The notes: generated by a model not told the origin, from the sequence alone. A DNA stretch of 64,000 nucleotides from Rhodocollybia butyracea (GCA_015501585.1 JADNRY010000045.1:124001-188000), one strand, 5' to 3'; counted from the stretch's first letter, positions 10,635-23,726 are shown. Made by a program: numbers and translations.

Positions 10635-13368
10635 TTATATGTCAGTAGCTTCTTGAGCTTTAACCCAAAGCCCTCCCTACGGAGTTCAGGCGTCAGAAAA
10701 ATTAAGAAAGTTAAGAAAATAAGAAACGAAAACATCACCACGCACTCCACAATACATTGTCAGTGTCGTTTTCAAGAATATTTCATCAATCCCTTTCCTT
10801 CCAGGCGCTGTCTTCCACTCCTTGGGAATCTCGAACCCTGGAGGGCGTAACTCCGGGAAATGCGTGAACGAAGTAAAATTTTGCAAGAGGCGGACCAGGA
10901 AAAAGGACATTTCGTTGTAAGCGAACTATACACGGACTTAGCATCCCAAGAACAGCCCTTCGAACATAGGACATACCTGTTGTCCCAGACAGATGCGCGG
11001 ACCAGCATTAAAAGGAAGGAATATGAAAGGCTTGGGGGTCAAGTAGGTTTTTAGTCGCTCATCAATGAAACGGTCGGGATCAAAGACTTCAGCTATAGTG
11101 AAACACGTTACACCTTGCTATTTTTTTTTTGAAGACAAGGTACATACCGTCAGGTCCCCATAAATCTTTCCGGCGATGCATCATGAGCACTGAATAAGGG
11201 ATTCTGCAAAAATTATGAATAGCTATACTAACGTTGGGCCGAGCCGAATCCGACGTACGGTGTACCTGCTGGAATATACAGAGGAGGTTGTGTAGGATCA
11301 GGGGAAGGCCAAGTAGTAGCCTTGATGCAATCCCGGACATTGAATGGCCTTGGAGGAGTTTGAACATTCAAAACTCATAGTATAGGCAAAGCACTCACAC
11401 AACGGGGAACAATCTCAGTGTTTCTGAAAACGTTTCACTTGAATAGTCAGAACTCGAACGAACGTTCAAACCGTACCATTGATTACAGCCCTCAGATACT
11501 TCATTTCTCGAATGTCGTCGTATGTAGGTCGTTTGGACGGACCCACTTTCTCAAGGATCTCCTGGCGCAAACGTTGCATGATATCTGGATTCATTGACAG
11601 GCAATATACCACCTGTAAATGAGTAAGAAGAAAGTTTCGAAATCACGAGCGGTTTAAACACGAACAAAGGTCAAAGTGGCAGCCGTAGTGTCCCTTCCGG
11701 CGATGAGGACGTTGAGACTTTTGAGCAGAAAACTCAGATCGTACAGCTACATCCGAATTGGCAAACATACGTGGCATCCTTTAAAACAACGGGATCTGAA
11801 AAGAGCTGTGAGTCGTTATTCAAGAGCGTGGAACTATACCTAGAGGCTCACCATCTGTTTGCTTTACCAAGTGGTCGAGTAACGTATCCTCCTCCCCGAT
11901 ATCCTCGACAGCCGAGTCATCCTTCTTCTCCTGCCCCTTCATCTTTGCCACCGCCTCGGCCACAATAGGCTCAATGAACGCGTTGATAACCTTCATAGGC
12001 GCCTTTGTTTTGTCTTTCCGTATCTCCAACTATACATATCAGGCTGAGAGAGGAAATCTGAAGCTAAATAAAACACACACCAGAGGCCAAATCGAAGGAA
12101 AACGCTCTCGAATGCTTATAATTTCTTGTGCTTCGAGAAATGCCTTTGTAAATTCTCGCGCGAGCTTGGTGGCTGGAATATTCGGTGAAAGGGGCAGTTT
12201 TTCTGATGAAGAGACGGGAGTTGCGGTACCAGATTCAACAGGCTGGGCTACATTGCGAGGGAATGGAAGGCCAGCAGCTAGACTGTGCACGCAGGATCCG
12301 AAGAGGAATTCCGTCGCTGTATCCAATGTAAACCGTCCTATCAAATCCTAATAGTATATCGTTTTGATGGTTGGCCTTGAGAAAGGAAATGGGTAGTAGA
12401 TGTATACCTGAAAATCAACTGCGTGTCCTGAGCGGATCCTTGTTTTCATGAGGGATATTACAGTATCCGCATGTCGATCAAACATATCAAAATGGGTCAC
12501 TCGATCTCGAGTGAAGAAAGGACGCGACATGGACCTGTGGAATCTGTGAAGATACCATAACGTGATTGGATAAAATTACTGTGGAGAGACAAAGTTCTAG
12601 ACGCACTTCCACATCTCACCTTTGAGAGAGATAAGTAAGACGATGAAGAGTTTGAGTAACTGTCCACTCACCATCAGAGTTAAAAACACCGACACCAAGA
12701 ACAGCTGCCATATTTCCTTGGAACCTCTCACCTATAGCACAAAAACAAATTAAGTACAACTGAGGAAAAGCAGGTAAGATTCGTGCCTTTCACATAATTG
12801 CTGAAATCAGTTGCAAGAATGATCTGGATATGTTCTGGCTGACAAGTGAACACTAAATTGCCCCAAAAGACATTGAGGTTGAAGACCGGTCCTCTGGCTT
12901 CCATAGCATCCATCAACACATCCCCTACATAGCAGAACCAGATTAGCGCGATGCACGATGAAGAATGAACAGAGTCTTACATGGGCATCCTGTAAAGGGA
13001 GCAATAGGATGATGAGCTATCGAGTGTAAGACTGCTCCACAACGAAAGCAAACATTACCCGTAAATAAATCATTCATCGACTTCTTCAATATATCAATAT
13101 TGCCAATCCATTTTCCCCTCACCTTGGGTACAAGTTGAGCACCAAGTGCAGCGGCCTCTCGTTTATGCCTCAAATTCCTCAGGAGAATTCGGCATGTGAT
13201 ATAGACCGGTAAAGTGAGAACCGTGATTATCGCAAAAATCCACGTCGGTAAAGCGATACTAGCATATTGCTCGATAAAGTGACGCGTAGCCACTGCACCG
13301 AAGGCAAAAAGACTGAGAGCTGTTAGTATTCTAGTGATGAAGATTATTCCAGGAGTGAGAATAGTCAT
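10635..13368 (-). CDS. Cytochrome P450, CYP63-like (upstream copy)
   Basis: About 16 exons join in frame to roughly 610 aa. Exon 1 is 13059-13368; the last exon is 10635-10676. Residues about 5-55 form a membrane anchor. The I-helix reads [14 protein letters not shown], the K-helix ETLR (ExxR), followed by an AEVFDPDRF motif. The haem loop is [17 protein letters not shown], with the Cys ligand present. A 9-nt microexon lies near 12982-12990. The intron after NYVKG begins GC (GCACGA). CYP63/CYP52-like enzymes hydroxylate alkanes, fatty acids and aromatic compounds at the ER. It is nearly identical in structure to the copy at 14596-17289. An ATG at 13389 is possible, but MTILTPG at 13368 aligns with the copy's TATA-supported start. 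No disabling change was found. Confidence 0.88.
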
Positions 13369-14254
13369 GTTGGGTTGGTGAAAAGGCACACTATTCTAGC
13401 CTAGCTAGCTAGTCTTTGTGAAGAGTTCACATATACTTAAAGCCCAGTAGCCACTGGGGTTCGAGAACCTCGTGTTTGATTTTTTCAAACTCCGATCCTT
13501 TGCCGAGCGGTTTCCGGCCCCTTGTACTCATCGCTGATAAGATAATACGTCATACGATAAAAAATACTAACGAGCTCAGATTGCTTGACACATGAACACA
13601 TTCTTCTGGAACCAATTGTAGGTAGCACACATAGATATTCGGCCCACTCGAACTCAACTAGCCAAGGGGTACCGGGATTGCAGTCCGTTACTGGGAGCCC
13701 ACTAAAATAGTATATTTCTTGCCTACATCTTTCCTTTACAAAACCACTTTCAGCACTGCGCTGACTGGGCTGAGTAATCCATATCCATATCCATGTCTTG
13801 AAGTGATTCAGAAGCTTTTAAGTGACTGCACAGGCACTATTTACCTCTATTGTACAGATTGGATTATAGCTGCAACTGAATTATATCTTATCTTGATTTG
13901 GAGTGACATATTACAGATAAGATTACTACTATATAGGGCAGATCTTTAATCACGTGGATGGCTGGCTTTGAAAATATTTTTCGGCATCATGTAATCAATG
14001 CTGCAGCATAAATTCTTCCTTCAGACCTCCACACCAAATTCTTTCCACTTCATACAACCACAACTGAAGAAAAATCTACTGTAGGAGACCTACAGAACCA
14101 GGATGACTCAGATGCATACATTCGACAAATGCGATGTGACCCAAATGACCCAGAGCTCTCAAAATGGATTATCCCATCTATCAATGATCAACTCACCAAC
14201 TCTCATATTCAGTCTCCTATAAGCAGACGAACCTGACGATCAATAAATTGATCC
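13369..14254. other. Spacer at the duplication junction
   Basis: This holds the promoter side of the first P450 copy, then unrelated AT-rich sequence up to the breakpoint near 14255. A short frame at about 14090-14236 (containing YIRQMRCDPNDPELSKWI) looks coding but is isolated. It may be a fragment of a gene or transposon captured at the junction. Confidence 0.35.
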
Positions 14255-14487
14255 CCTTCTGCCAAGTTTCCATTCAGTGCAGAACACTCACTGCACTTGT
14301 CGCTTTTCCTTTAATGAACTTTATGATCATGACGTTCATCTTCATTGTCGATATTGCTTTCGTTGTTGCTAATGGAGGATTGAGAGAGCTATTGCATGGT
14401 CGCTGGGACCCTAGAGCCAGTCATTATGGTGGCACCAACCGCACGTCGACTCGTCCAAACTCGTACATAGAATCACGCCTTACATGA
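14255..14487 (+). pseudogene. Truncated copy of the MARVEL-like gene (last exon only)
   Basis: From CCTTCTGCCAAGTTTCCATT on, the sequence follows the last exon of the gene at 9476-10264 almost base for base (CRTLTALVAF, VVANGGLRELLHGRWDPRAS, TNRTSTRPNSY). It then reads past the original stop position into IESRLT. All upstream exons and the start are missing. It marks the left breakpoint of the tandem P450 duplication and is probably not functional. Confidence 0.85.
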
Positions 14488-14595
14488 AGAATGAACAAAA
14501 AAAGTAAAGGGCTATCACAAAGTGCGGGATTCAATACAGTTTCTTATCTTACATTCTCTTTCATACTCAAACAAGTCAGAACAAAATATTACATC

Positions 14596-17289
14596 TCACG
14601 CCTCAGTAGCTTCTTGAGCTTTAACCCAAAGCCCTCCCTACGGAGTTCAGGCGTCAGGAGGTTAGGAAAATAAGAAATGAAAACATCACCACGCACTCCA
14701 CAATACATTGTCAATGTCGTTTTCAAGAATATTTCATCGATTCCTTTCCTTCCAGGCGCTGTCTTCCACTCCTTGGGAATTTCAAACCCTGGAGGGCGTA
14801 ACTCCGGGAAATGCGTGAACGAAGTAAAGTTTTGCAAGAGGCGGACCAGGAAAAAGGACATTTCGTTGTAAGCGAACTGTACACGGACTTAGCATCCCAA
14901 GAACAGCCTTTCGAGCAAAGGACATACCTGTTGTCCCAGACAGATGCGCGGACCAGCATTAAAAGGAAGGAATATGAAAGGCTTGGGGGTCAAGTAGGTT
15001 TTTTAGTCGCTCATCAATGAAACGGTCGGGATCAAAGACTTCAGCTATAGTGAAACACGTTACACCTTACAATTTTTCTTGAAGACAAGATGCGTACCGT
15101 CAGGTCCCCATAAATCTTTCCGGCGATGCATCATGAGCACTGAATAAGGAATTCTGCAAAATTCATCAATAGCTATACTGGACGTTGGGCCGAGCCGACG
15201 TACGGTGTACCTGCTGGAATATACAGAGGAGGTTGTGTAGGATCAGGGGAAGGCCAAGTAGTAGCCTTGATGCAATCCCGGACATTGAATGGCCTTGGAG
15301 GAGTTTGAACAATCAAAACTCGTAGTATAGGCAAAGGGACTCACACAACGGGGAACAATCTTAATGTTTCTGAAAATTGTTTCCACTTGAATAGTCAGAA
15401 ATCGAACAACTGTTTAAACCGTACCATTGATTACAGCTCTCAAATACTTCATGTCTCGAATGTCGTCGTATGTAGGTCGTTTGGACGGACCCACTTTCTC
15501 AAGGATCTCCTGGCGCAAACGTTGCATGATTTCTGGATACATGGACAGGCAATATACCACCTATGAACGAGTAAGAAGGAAGTTTCGAAATCACGAGCGG
15601 TTTAATCACGAACAAAGGTCAAAGTGGCAGCCGTAGTGTCCCTTCCGGCGATGAGGATGTTGAGACTGTTGAGCAGAGACTCAGATCGTACAGCTACATC
15701 CGAATCGGCAAACATACGTAGCATCCTTTATAACAACGGGATCTGAAAAGAGATGTAAGTCGTTATACAAGAGCGTGCGACTATGCCTAGATGCTAACCA
15801 TCTGTTTGCTTCACCAAGTGATCGAGTAACGTGTCCTCCTCCCCGATATCCTCGACAGCCGAGTCATTCTTCTTCTCCTGCCCCTTCATCTTTGCCACCG
15901 CCTCGGCCACGATAGGCTCAATGAACGCGTTAATAACCTTCATAGGCGCCTTTGTTTTGTCTTTCCGTATCTCCAACTATAACATATCAGGCTGAGAAGA
16001 AATCTGAAGCTAAAGAAGATACACACCAAAGGCCAAATCGAAGGAAAGCGCTCTCGAATGCTTATAATTCCTTGTGCCTCGAGAAATGCCTTTGTAAATT
16101 CTCGCGCGAGCTTGGTGGCTGGAATATTCGGTGAAAGCGGCAGTTTTTCTGATGAGGAGATGGGAGTTGCGATACCAGATTCAACAGGCTGGGCTACATT
16201 GCGAGGGAATGGAAGGCCAGCAGCTAGACTGTGCACGCAGGATCCGAAGAGGAATTCCGTCGCTGTATCCAGCGTAAACCGTCCTATCAGATCCTAATAT
16301 TATACAATTTTAACGGTTGGTCTTGAAAAAGGAAACGGGTAGAGGTATACCTGAAAATCGACCGCGTATCCTGACCGGATTCTTGTTTTCATGAGGGAGA
16401 TTACAGTATCCGCGTGTCGATCGAACATATCAAAATGGGTCACCCGATCTCGAGTGAAGAAAGGACGCGACATGGACCTGTGGAATCTGTCATAGCGTGA
16501 GTGAATAAAATTGCTGTGGAGAGACAAAATTCTAGACGCACTTCCACATCTCACCTTTAAGAGAAATAAGTAAGACGATGAAGCGTTTGAGTAACTGCCT
16601 ACTCACCATCAGAGTTAAAAACGCCGACACCAAGAACAGCTGCCATATTTCCTTGGAACCTTTCGCCTGTACCACAAAAACGATTAAGTAGAGCTGAGGG
16701 AAAGCAATTAGGATTCGTGCCTTTCACATAATTGTTAAAATCGGTTGCAAGAATGATTTGGATATGTTCTGGCTGACAAGTGAGTACGAAATTGTCCCAC
16801 AAGACATTGAGGTTGAAGACCGGTCCTCTGACTTCCATAATATCCATCAATCCATCCCCTACACGATAGAACCATTAGCGTGATACACGATGAAGAATGA
16901 ACGGAGTCTTACATGGGAGTCCTGTAAAGTAGTATGACGATGAGCTGTAAGACTGCTCCACAACGAAAGCAAACAGTACCCGTAAAGAAATCATTCATCG
17001 ACTTCTTCAATATATCAATATTGCCAATCCATTTTCCCCTCACTTTGGGCGCAAGTCGAGCACCAAGTGCAGCGGCCTCTCGTCTATGCCTCAAATTCCT
17101 CAGGAGAATCCGGCATGTGATAAAGGCCGGTAAAGTGAGAACCGTAATTATCACAAAAATCCACGTCGGTAGAGCGATACCAGCATGTTGCTCGAGAAAG
17201 TGACGTATAACCCTTGCACCCCAGACAAAAACGATGAGTCTCGTTAGTATCCAAAGGATGAAGTGTGTTCCAGGAGTGAGAATCGCCAT
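14596..17289 (-). CDS. Cytochrome P450, CYP63-like (tandem copy)
   Basis: Same exon layout as 10635-13368, with high nucleotide similarity even in several introns. Landmarks are present: anchor at residues about 5-55, [18 protein letters not shown], and the haem loop with its Cys. The 9-nt microexon and the GC-start intron after NYVKG are both conserved; in this copy the GC intron is free of stops and could be read through as about 22 extra residues. The last exon ends [18 protein letters not shown] sequence at 17325-17332 lies 36 nt upstream of the ATG at 17289, which favours that start over the in-frame ATG at 17307. No disabling mutation was seen. The ER-bound monooxygenase substrate is unknown; divergence from the sister copy may reflect a change of substrate or expression. 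Confidence 0.87.
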
Positions 17290-17324
17290 GTTGGAGCAAA
17301 GGCACACTAAGAGACACTATTCCC

Positions 17325-17332
17325 TTTATAAA
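17325..17332 (-). promoter_or_regulatory. TATA box of the second P450 copy
   Basis: TTTATAAA, 36 nt upstream of the ATG at 17289. Transcription would begin about 25-30 nt downstream, close to 17300, which places the alternative ATG at 17307 at or before the transcript start. Confidence 0.5.
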
Positions 17333-18554
17333 TGCTTGTCCTGTGATTGTGTGAGATTGTTGATCTATGGATGATTTACCGTGCAAGCGCTACACAGCGT
17401 GATATTGGTCGAGTAATCAATCGGTAGTCGACGTTGCCGTCGAAAAGTGGTGACGTAATCCAACAAAACGAAATTTAAAATTCCCCAGCTTCCTTGTAAA
17501 CTACACGCTGAGTGAACGTCGCTTTCTGGGAGTTTCGGGTCACGTTGAATGCCACGACGTTGTGCATAACTGGAACGAGGGAAGAGAAATTCAATGGTGA
17601 CAGTGAGTGATGTCGATGAAGCATCGATGAAGAGCGAAAACATACAGCTAGGATGAAGATGCTTCCTTCTTTTACAGGCCCACCATCTACAAGATCTTAT
17701 CGATTTCTCTGGATCCGCTGTCCCGAGCATGAAGCAGTACAAGCGACGATCGGATTGGCCGATTATTTTCAGCGTCAAAAAATCTTACGATGAAGTCCCA
17801 GGGAACCTAAGCCGAAGATTAGTACTTTAGTTACGAATGGTCAAACAAGCACACGAGGGGTCTGAAATTATCCCCGGAGTAGAAAAGCGGACACTAGGAT
17901 TCGGACCTGCCAATTCCGATGAAGCCAGGAAACTCACCATTCCTCTCCCAAACTGCTTCTGTAACGATTCAAATCTCGCGAAGTGACATATCTCCTACGA
18001 CTATGGCGGCACTTATTTGATGGGGTTAGCGAATGAAGGAAGCATATGGCTCAATCCTGCTGTTTGAAGTAGCAACTGGGTTTCCTGAACAGTCATACCA
18101 AGATAAGCGGCACCTACAACCAACGGACACTTTTTCGTATCTTTCTGTATCAAGGAGCACAAAACTCGCCACAGTCACCAGATCTAGAGTCCACCTGAGC
18201 CTGCAGACGTAGCAAACTTTGCGTCAGTAGAAGCCTGTGTTCCCTGCGATACCGACAGAGAACCGAGCTTACTTGTACAACAAACACAGAATTCCATTGT
18301 TCTTTAGGTTGAAATCTGCTCTCGTTTTTGCGCTTGAATCGCTGGATACAGTGATTTACAAGACGGTTTTGAAAGTCCTCAGCGGCGTCAGTACGGAGTA
18401 TTTGTTAGATGAACGAGCAACTGTATGCTGTAACCCCGACTCGGACCGTAATGCAATCAAAAGTTCCAACATTCCGGCCCTCTTTCTGTCGTTCTACAAC
18501 TGCCTTGCCACTCATCCTTATCATCCTTAATTAAATAAATACCTCTTGGCTTTA
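17333..18554. other. No confident gene; small frames only
   Basis: The longest frames are 17365-17778 (-) and 18237-18530 (+). A short frame from ATG 17838 contains VEKRTLGFGPANSDEARKLT and ends near 17984; its composition is protein-like but it matches nothing I recognise. These may be relics. Confidence 0.3.
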
Positions 18555-19152
18555 TGTCCGCATTTTCGAGTTCGTTGGCCGACGAAGCTCTTGAAGCTCT
18601 CGCGAACCAGGAATTAAATAAAAAACAACCTAGTAAGTGTGTTTTTGAGCAACGTAAGCATTTTCTAAATCTTTATAGGGCAATCCGAATCTTTCTGAGC
18701 AAGAAACTGAACGCGTGTTAGCAATCGCGCGAGCTCAGGAAGCGGTTCGCGTTACAGAACACCAACTGTTGCAACATAAACTCAACCTGACACCTCTACT
18801 CTTTCACCACTATTCTTTACAAGCAACCGATGTGGAGCAATCGGTTACTGATGATGATCGACGTGTTGCTCAGATTGAAGCAGAGCTAGGCTGCCAATAT
18901 GGAGCTCGCATCGGACTCTGGTTTGCATTTGTGTTTGATATTAGTTGATTGTGCTCACGCTATGTCCCTTGCCTTCCAGAATGTGGTTCTGACTCGGGAT
19001 ATAACCCCCAACCCCCACCTGAAGTACGCGTCGTCCGCGAAGGCGGTAAATTTTTCTTATTTCCCTCTTATATCTTTCACATAATCTTTGTTTCTTCAGC
19101 CAAGGTTACTATATCTTGTGGTGATGCCCAGACCACAATTATGCTTGACTAA
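18555..19152 (+). pseudogene. Possible broken gene encoding a helical protein
   Basis: An ATG at 18555 opens a Ser/Ala/Glu-rich segment up to a GTAAGT at about 18630. After a good acceptor at about 18679 comes a long charged helical stretch (NPNLSEQETERVLAIARAQE and onwards, with IEAELG) that looks like real protein. The two do not join in the same frame through the obvious splice pair. A third segment near 18970-19152 contains YNPQPPPEVRVVREGG. The gene is either damaged or spliced in a way I cannot see. No family recognised. Confidence 0.3.
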
Positions 19153-21303
19153 ACTTGATCGTATCCCATGGATCAGAACCTTTCTGATTATTTTCTGTAA
19201 TACTGCTCTATGACTTTGAAACTCTAACTTTGCTATTGCACTTGGTTGTTCACCGTCGATTTTTTTTGAATGTGAGTTTATTGTTCATCCCGATTGAGAA
19301 AATTGGCGCTGGCAGGGGGAAGGGGTAGCAATTCTACCGGCCCCAACCCTCCCTAACTCTTTTAATTTTGATAGTAAGCATACCGTGTTTTCCGTTGATT
19401 AGTGATTCCATTTAGGAGTGGTACATCATCCATTTGCGTCTAAATATTCAATCAGTTATGTACCCGGGCAAGGGCGACACAATCAGGCGCGGGATCCTTA
19501 AACCTACTGCGGGCGATCTATCATGTCTGGAACTAGGGCCCAAGCAACAAGCAAAATTCAGGCTAAGTAGCTGTAAGTAACGTACAAATCGTAATGAAAT
19601 TTTGGATATAGTAACGCTAGCAGGACGACATTACAACAAAGGTGAATATCAGCCACAGTCCCTATGTTACAACTTTAATGGTCTAGGTCATATATGATAA
19701 GTACTCTATCTTTCGAGTGTTCAAACTTTCAAACTTTTATTTGACAAGACGAGAGACTCGGGAATTTGGATTGGAGTCTTAACAGGTCTCAGCGGAGAGA
19801 ACCAAGCTCCAAATCTGATACATATACAGCTCTACATACACCGTGGGGAGACTACAAAATTGCACTACTTCGGATGCCCGACTCGGAGAGCCACATATCT
19901 TACATATCACAGATGCAACTTACGATTGAGATGAGGAAACTCGCTCAAAGTATCTTGAGGACCATACTTATTCTCTGACAGGGGACCAAGGCTCGCTTCA
20001 ACGGAAAGGAAACTGCCTCAAGTGAACTCATCAAGTCAAATGATCGCGCCTTCGGCTGCACGTCAAGCCCTAAACATAAATAAAACTTCTCTTCTCTCCA
20101 GCGAAATTCGTCGCAATTAAGTCGTATTATAGTGCTATTTTATTGTACCTACTCCGAGTACCCAAGCGCGTTTTTGGGAAATCCACGCTCTCCACATCCT
20201 CATCCAAAGTTTTAGTAAACATCTCTTCGTTTGAATCTTGTTGCAACGTACAAGCTCCTAAATACTTACCAATTATTCATTATAGAGCACAGACTCCGAG
20301 ACGAAAGGAAGGAGATGCTCATCGAGTCGCTGCTTGATAAAACCGACCTCCAACGTCCTGTATGAAGTCATGTGTAATGGACAGCCCGAGGGCAGAGATG
20401 GGATTGGATACTCCCATGAATAAACGACTTCCAAGAATATTGACGATGGCATGGCAGAAAATGATAAAATGATGGATGATAATCATATATCGATATAGAA
20501 TGTCCCAGTACTTAGTATAGTGCTCATCTGAGAAATCTCCTTCCTCATCGTTGGACTATGTGTGGATCTTCTTGCCACTCGCACGCACTCCAATCTACTC
20601 CAATGTTGGTATAGAGATTGCCTTGGACATTTGGCACGAGCGAATCGAAAATGATTTCGCCTCCCTTTCCCCCCTTTCTGCTCATAGGCTGATATGAATA
20701 ATGCGGTAGTTTTGGGGCAGCCCCAATGAAGCCGAAGTACAGCGAGGAGGCTTTCGTTCGTTACATACATCGGTGAATGTTCATTGCTTGTACCGAGCTG
20801 TGGGCTCAGCAAATCACAACGCCAGTGACTTGAGATGAGCTTTCCGTGACTATGTAAGGATTCTCGATAAAGTTCGAACGTGAGTATATTGAGCAGTGTT
20901 TGGAGCATCGGGCGGGAACAGGCGGGAACCAGTGGTGCCTCGCGTGCCGCGATATCTTCCGATTCTGACGCGAGCGCGACCACGCGACCACATGAGCGCA
21001 ATACGCTGAGCTCGGGTGAATTACTGGATGACTTGCCGGTATCCTCTGTGGTAACCGGCGGCTCGAAAGCACTTGGCGTTGGAGTGGTGGAGTTGATGGC
21101 TGTGCCGGATCAGGGCCGAGCCAATGGTAGATTCACAAATAATTACATAAGTCGCTCATCCAACAAAGTGCTATGATGTAAACAAGTGTACTCGAACGCA
21201 AGCACACGATTTTGTTCGGGTTACTGAGCCATAAGTATGAACTCAATTCGCTGTCCGATCGCTCAAAATCCCGAGCCGGAGTTTACTTTTTCTCACTTCC
21301 GCC
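19153..21303. other. 2.1-kb stretch without a supported gene
   Basis: A minus-strand frame at 20483-21001 is open for 172 codons. It is preceded upstream (about 21000-21100) by a Ser/Thr/Pro-rich stretch in the same frame, but there is no start, domain or splice pattern to support it. The plus-strand frame at 20880-21176 overlaps it. Otherwise AT-rich, no repeat found. Confidence 0.35.
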
Positions 21304-23726
21304 ATGTCTTCCTCTAACGATCCAGTCTCGAAAGACGTAGAGGCAAGTTACAACGCAGGACCCATCTACAGTTCGGACGAGAAACTCGACAAAATCGCTC
21401 ACGCAGATGGTGTATCGGCTGCATACGAGGCGAAAAGTCGTTTGAGTAAGTTTTCTATCCGTTTCAACTTTTTTCATCACTAACTTTCCGTAAACAGTCA
21501 ATGAACACCTACAAAACGAGTAAGAAGTTCGAAAATCGTTGCTCCGAATGCTTTTTCACTAGTTACCCGATTGTCAGGATTGGTTTTGGACGCTACCAGA
21601 TACAGTTATTCATGCTGACGGGCCTTGGTTGGGCAGCGGATAGTGAGCATCTTGTTTCTTTCAATCCATTCCGACTAAACTGCATACATAGATATCTGGC
21701 TACAGGGCGTAGCCATTATTCTCCCACAAATCCAGCTTGAACTTCATCCCGTTAGAGTAGAGTTTGCCACCCTTGCTCTATACGTTGGTCTCATCCTAGG
21801 CGCAGGCTGCTGGGGAGTTTTAGCTGATTTGCTCGGCCGTCGTCTGTCGTTCAACATCACCCTCTTCATAGGTGGATATCCCGCCAAATATCTTATTCCC
21901 CGTATTAACTATCCGTAGCTGGTGTCTTTGGGGTCGCAGGAGGTGGGGCCAACAACTTTACAACTTTGTGCTCATTAATCGCCTGCATGGGCTTTGGCGT
22001 CGGTGGAAAGTGCGTAGATTTTCAAATTCTAGAATGGTACCTTATCAAATCTATTACGCACATTCGTCGGCTTTTAGCTTACCCGTTGATGGTTCGTCGC
22101 AATAGCTCATCTCCGTGACCTCATTTTCACTTCGCTCGTTCCTAGGTGCAATTTTCCTGGAATTTATTCCCCAGACACATCAGTGGTTATTGACCTTATT
22201 GTCTGTATGGTGGCCTCTCGGTCAGCTTTTTGCGTCCTTAGTCGCTTGGCCTTTGATTGGGAATTTCTCATGTACATCCGCGGATAATTGCCCCAAGGCA
22301 AGCAATATGGGTTGGCGCTATACCTTGTGCGTTTGATACTTCAATCCAGTGGAATCTGTACTAATAGTGATCTGATACAGCTTTGTTCTGGGAGGGGTAA
22401 CGCTGGTTATGTGGATTCTCCGCTATATTGTGTTTGATCTACAGGAATCTCCCAAATATCTCATTGGTCAAGGACGTGACGAAGAAGCTATCCGGGTATG
22501 CTATGAGGTACATACTTACGTTTAAGCTTACTCTTTATCCCTTAGGTTCTGGAACATATCGCCCACATTAATGGCAAAACACTTACTCTTAGCGTCGAGA
22601 ACTTGAGAGCTATTTCGGGCACTCAAGGTGTACCTTCGACCTCGTTAACTACGCGTCAGCTCATCAAAGAATCGTTTTCGTCAATATCGCTGTAAGTGAA
22701 ACTTCGCCAACTGATGCAGCACCGGTATTAAAATATTATCTCCTTTGAAGGGCACATGTCAAGCCTCTATTTTCGACGAGACGAATGGCAATCAACACAA
22801 CGATTACCATTCTTCTTTGGGGGTTTGTCTGATCACTCTTTCTTCCACTCCCTACTCAAATATGATTCTACAACAGACTTATCGGATTGGCTTACCCACT
22901 CTTCAACGGATTTATCACTTTATATCTGACTACTCAAGTAGCCGATTCGAGTGAGACCATATCAACGATTTATCGCAACTACAGCATTATATCTGTCATG
23001 GGTATCCCTGGCTCTATAATTGCTTGTCTTGTGGTAGACTGGACACGAAAGAATCAGTCGGCTTTCGCGATGGGAGGAAGGAAAGTCACGATGGCGGTAT
23101 CGACTGTTCTGACTGGCGTGTTCCTATTCTTGTTCACCACGAGTAAGACACAAGCGGCTGTTTTAGGCTTTTCCTGTGCGTCAGGAGTAACACAGTGAGT
23201 TGTTCTGATTTTGATTACACGATCTATACTGATTTCATCCAGAAACGCCGTCAGTATCATTCATTTTTTTGTGATTGCCAAGATCTTAACTTAACCGCAG
23301 ATGTACGGAGTTTTATATGCGTATACACCTGAAGTAAGATCGTCTCTTTAAGTGGGTTACGATGACCACTGATAATCAACCTTAGGTATTTCCTGCGCCT
23401 CATCGAGGAACCGGGGATGCTATATGCTCTGCGTTCAATCGAATCACCGGTGTCCTTGCACCGGTTATCAAAATCGCCACTACCACTGCAGCCGGATCTG
23501 CAGCGCATGGGGCTGCAAACGGGTGAGTTGCCGAGAGTAATTATCGTACTAGTTACGAGCTGACCTCTGAACCTTATCAGGCCCATATTTGTTTCTGCGA
23601 CCCTGTTTATCGTCTCTGCGGTACTAATGCTCTTTTTACCGATCGAGGTGAACTTTCTCTACTCATCGGACTGAGATATTTTTGCTGATGCGTTTGGTTT
23701 AGACCGCTGGAAAAGCTGCTCTGTGA
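21304..23726 (+). CDS. MFS transporter (SV2/metabolite-transporter-like)
   Basis: About 14 exons join in frame from MSSSNDPVSKDVEASYNAGP to a stop at 23724-23726; roughly 530 aa. The core has GFGRYQIQLFMLTGLGWAAD, then WGVLADLLGRR (MFS signature between spans 2 and 3), GWRYT before span 6, and TPEVFPAPHRGTGDA in the second half. These mark the SV2/sugar-transporter branch of the major facilitator superfamily. Twelve spans are expected in the plasma membrane; the substrate cannot be told from sequence. A 7-nt microexon (23243-23249) restores frame between two introns. The last exon is only 24 nt. Its 3' end is duplicated at 30929-31032. No damage seen. Confidence 0.85.

Noticed and set aside
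13440..13480. GGTTCGAGAACC resembling a tRNA T arm
   Set aside because: A simple palindrome without D arm, anticodon arm or acceptor pairing nearby.
20483..21001. Gene on the minus strand (172 codons)
   Set aside because: No domain, signal, splice partners or start context; overlapping open frames on both strands suggest chance.
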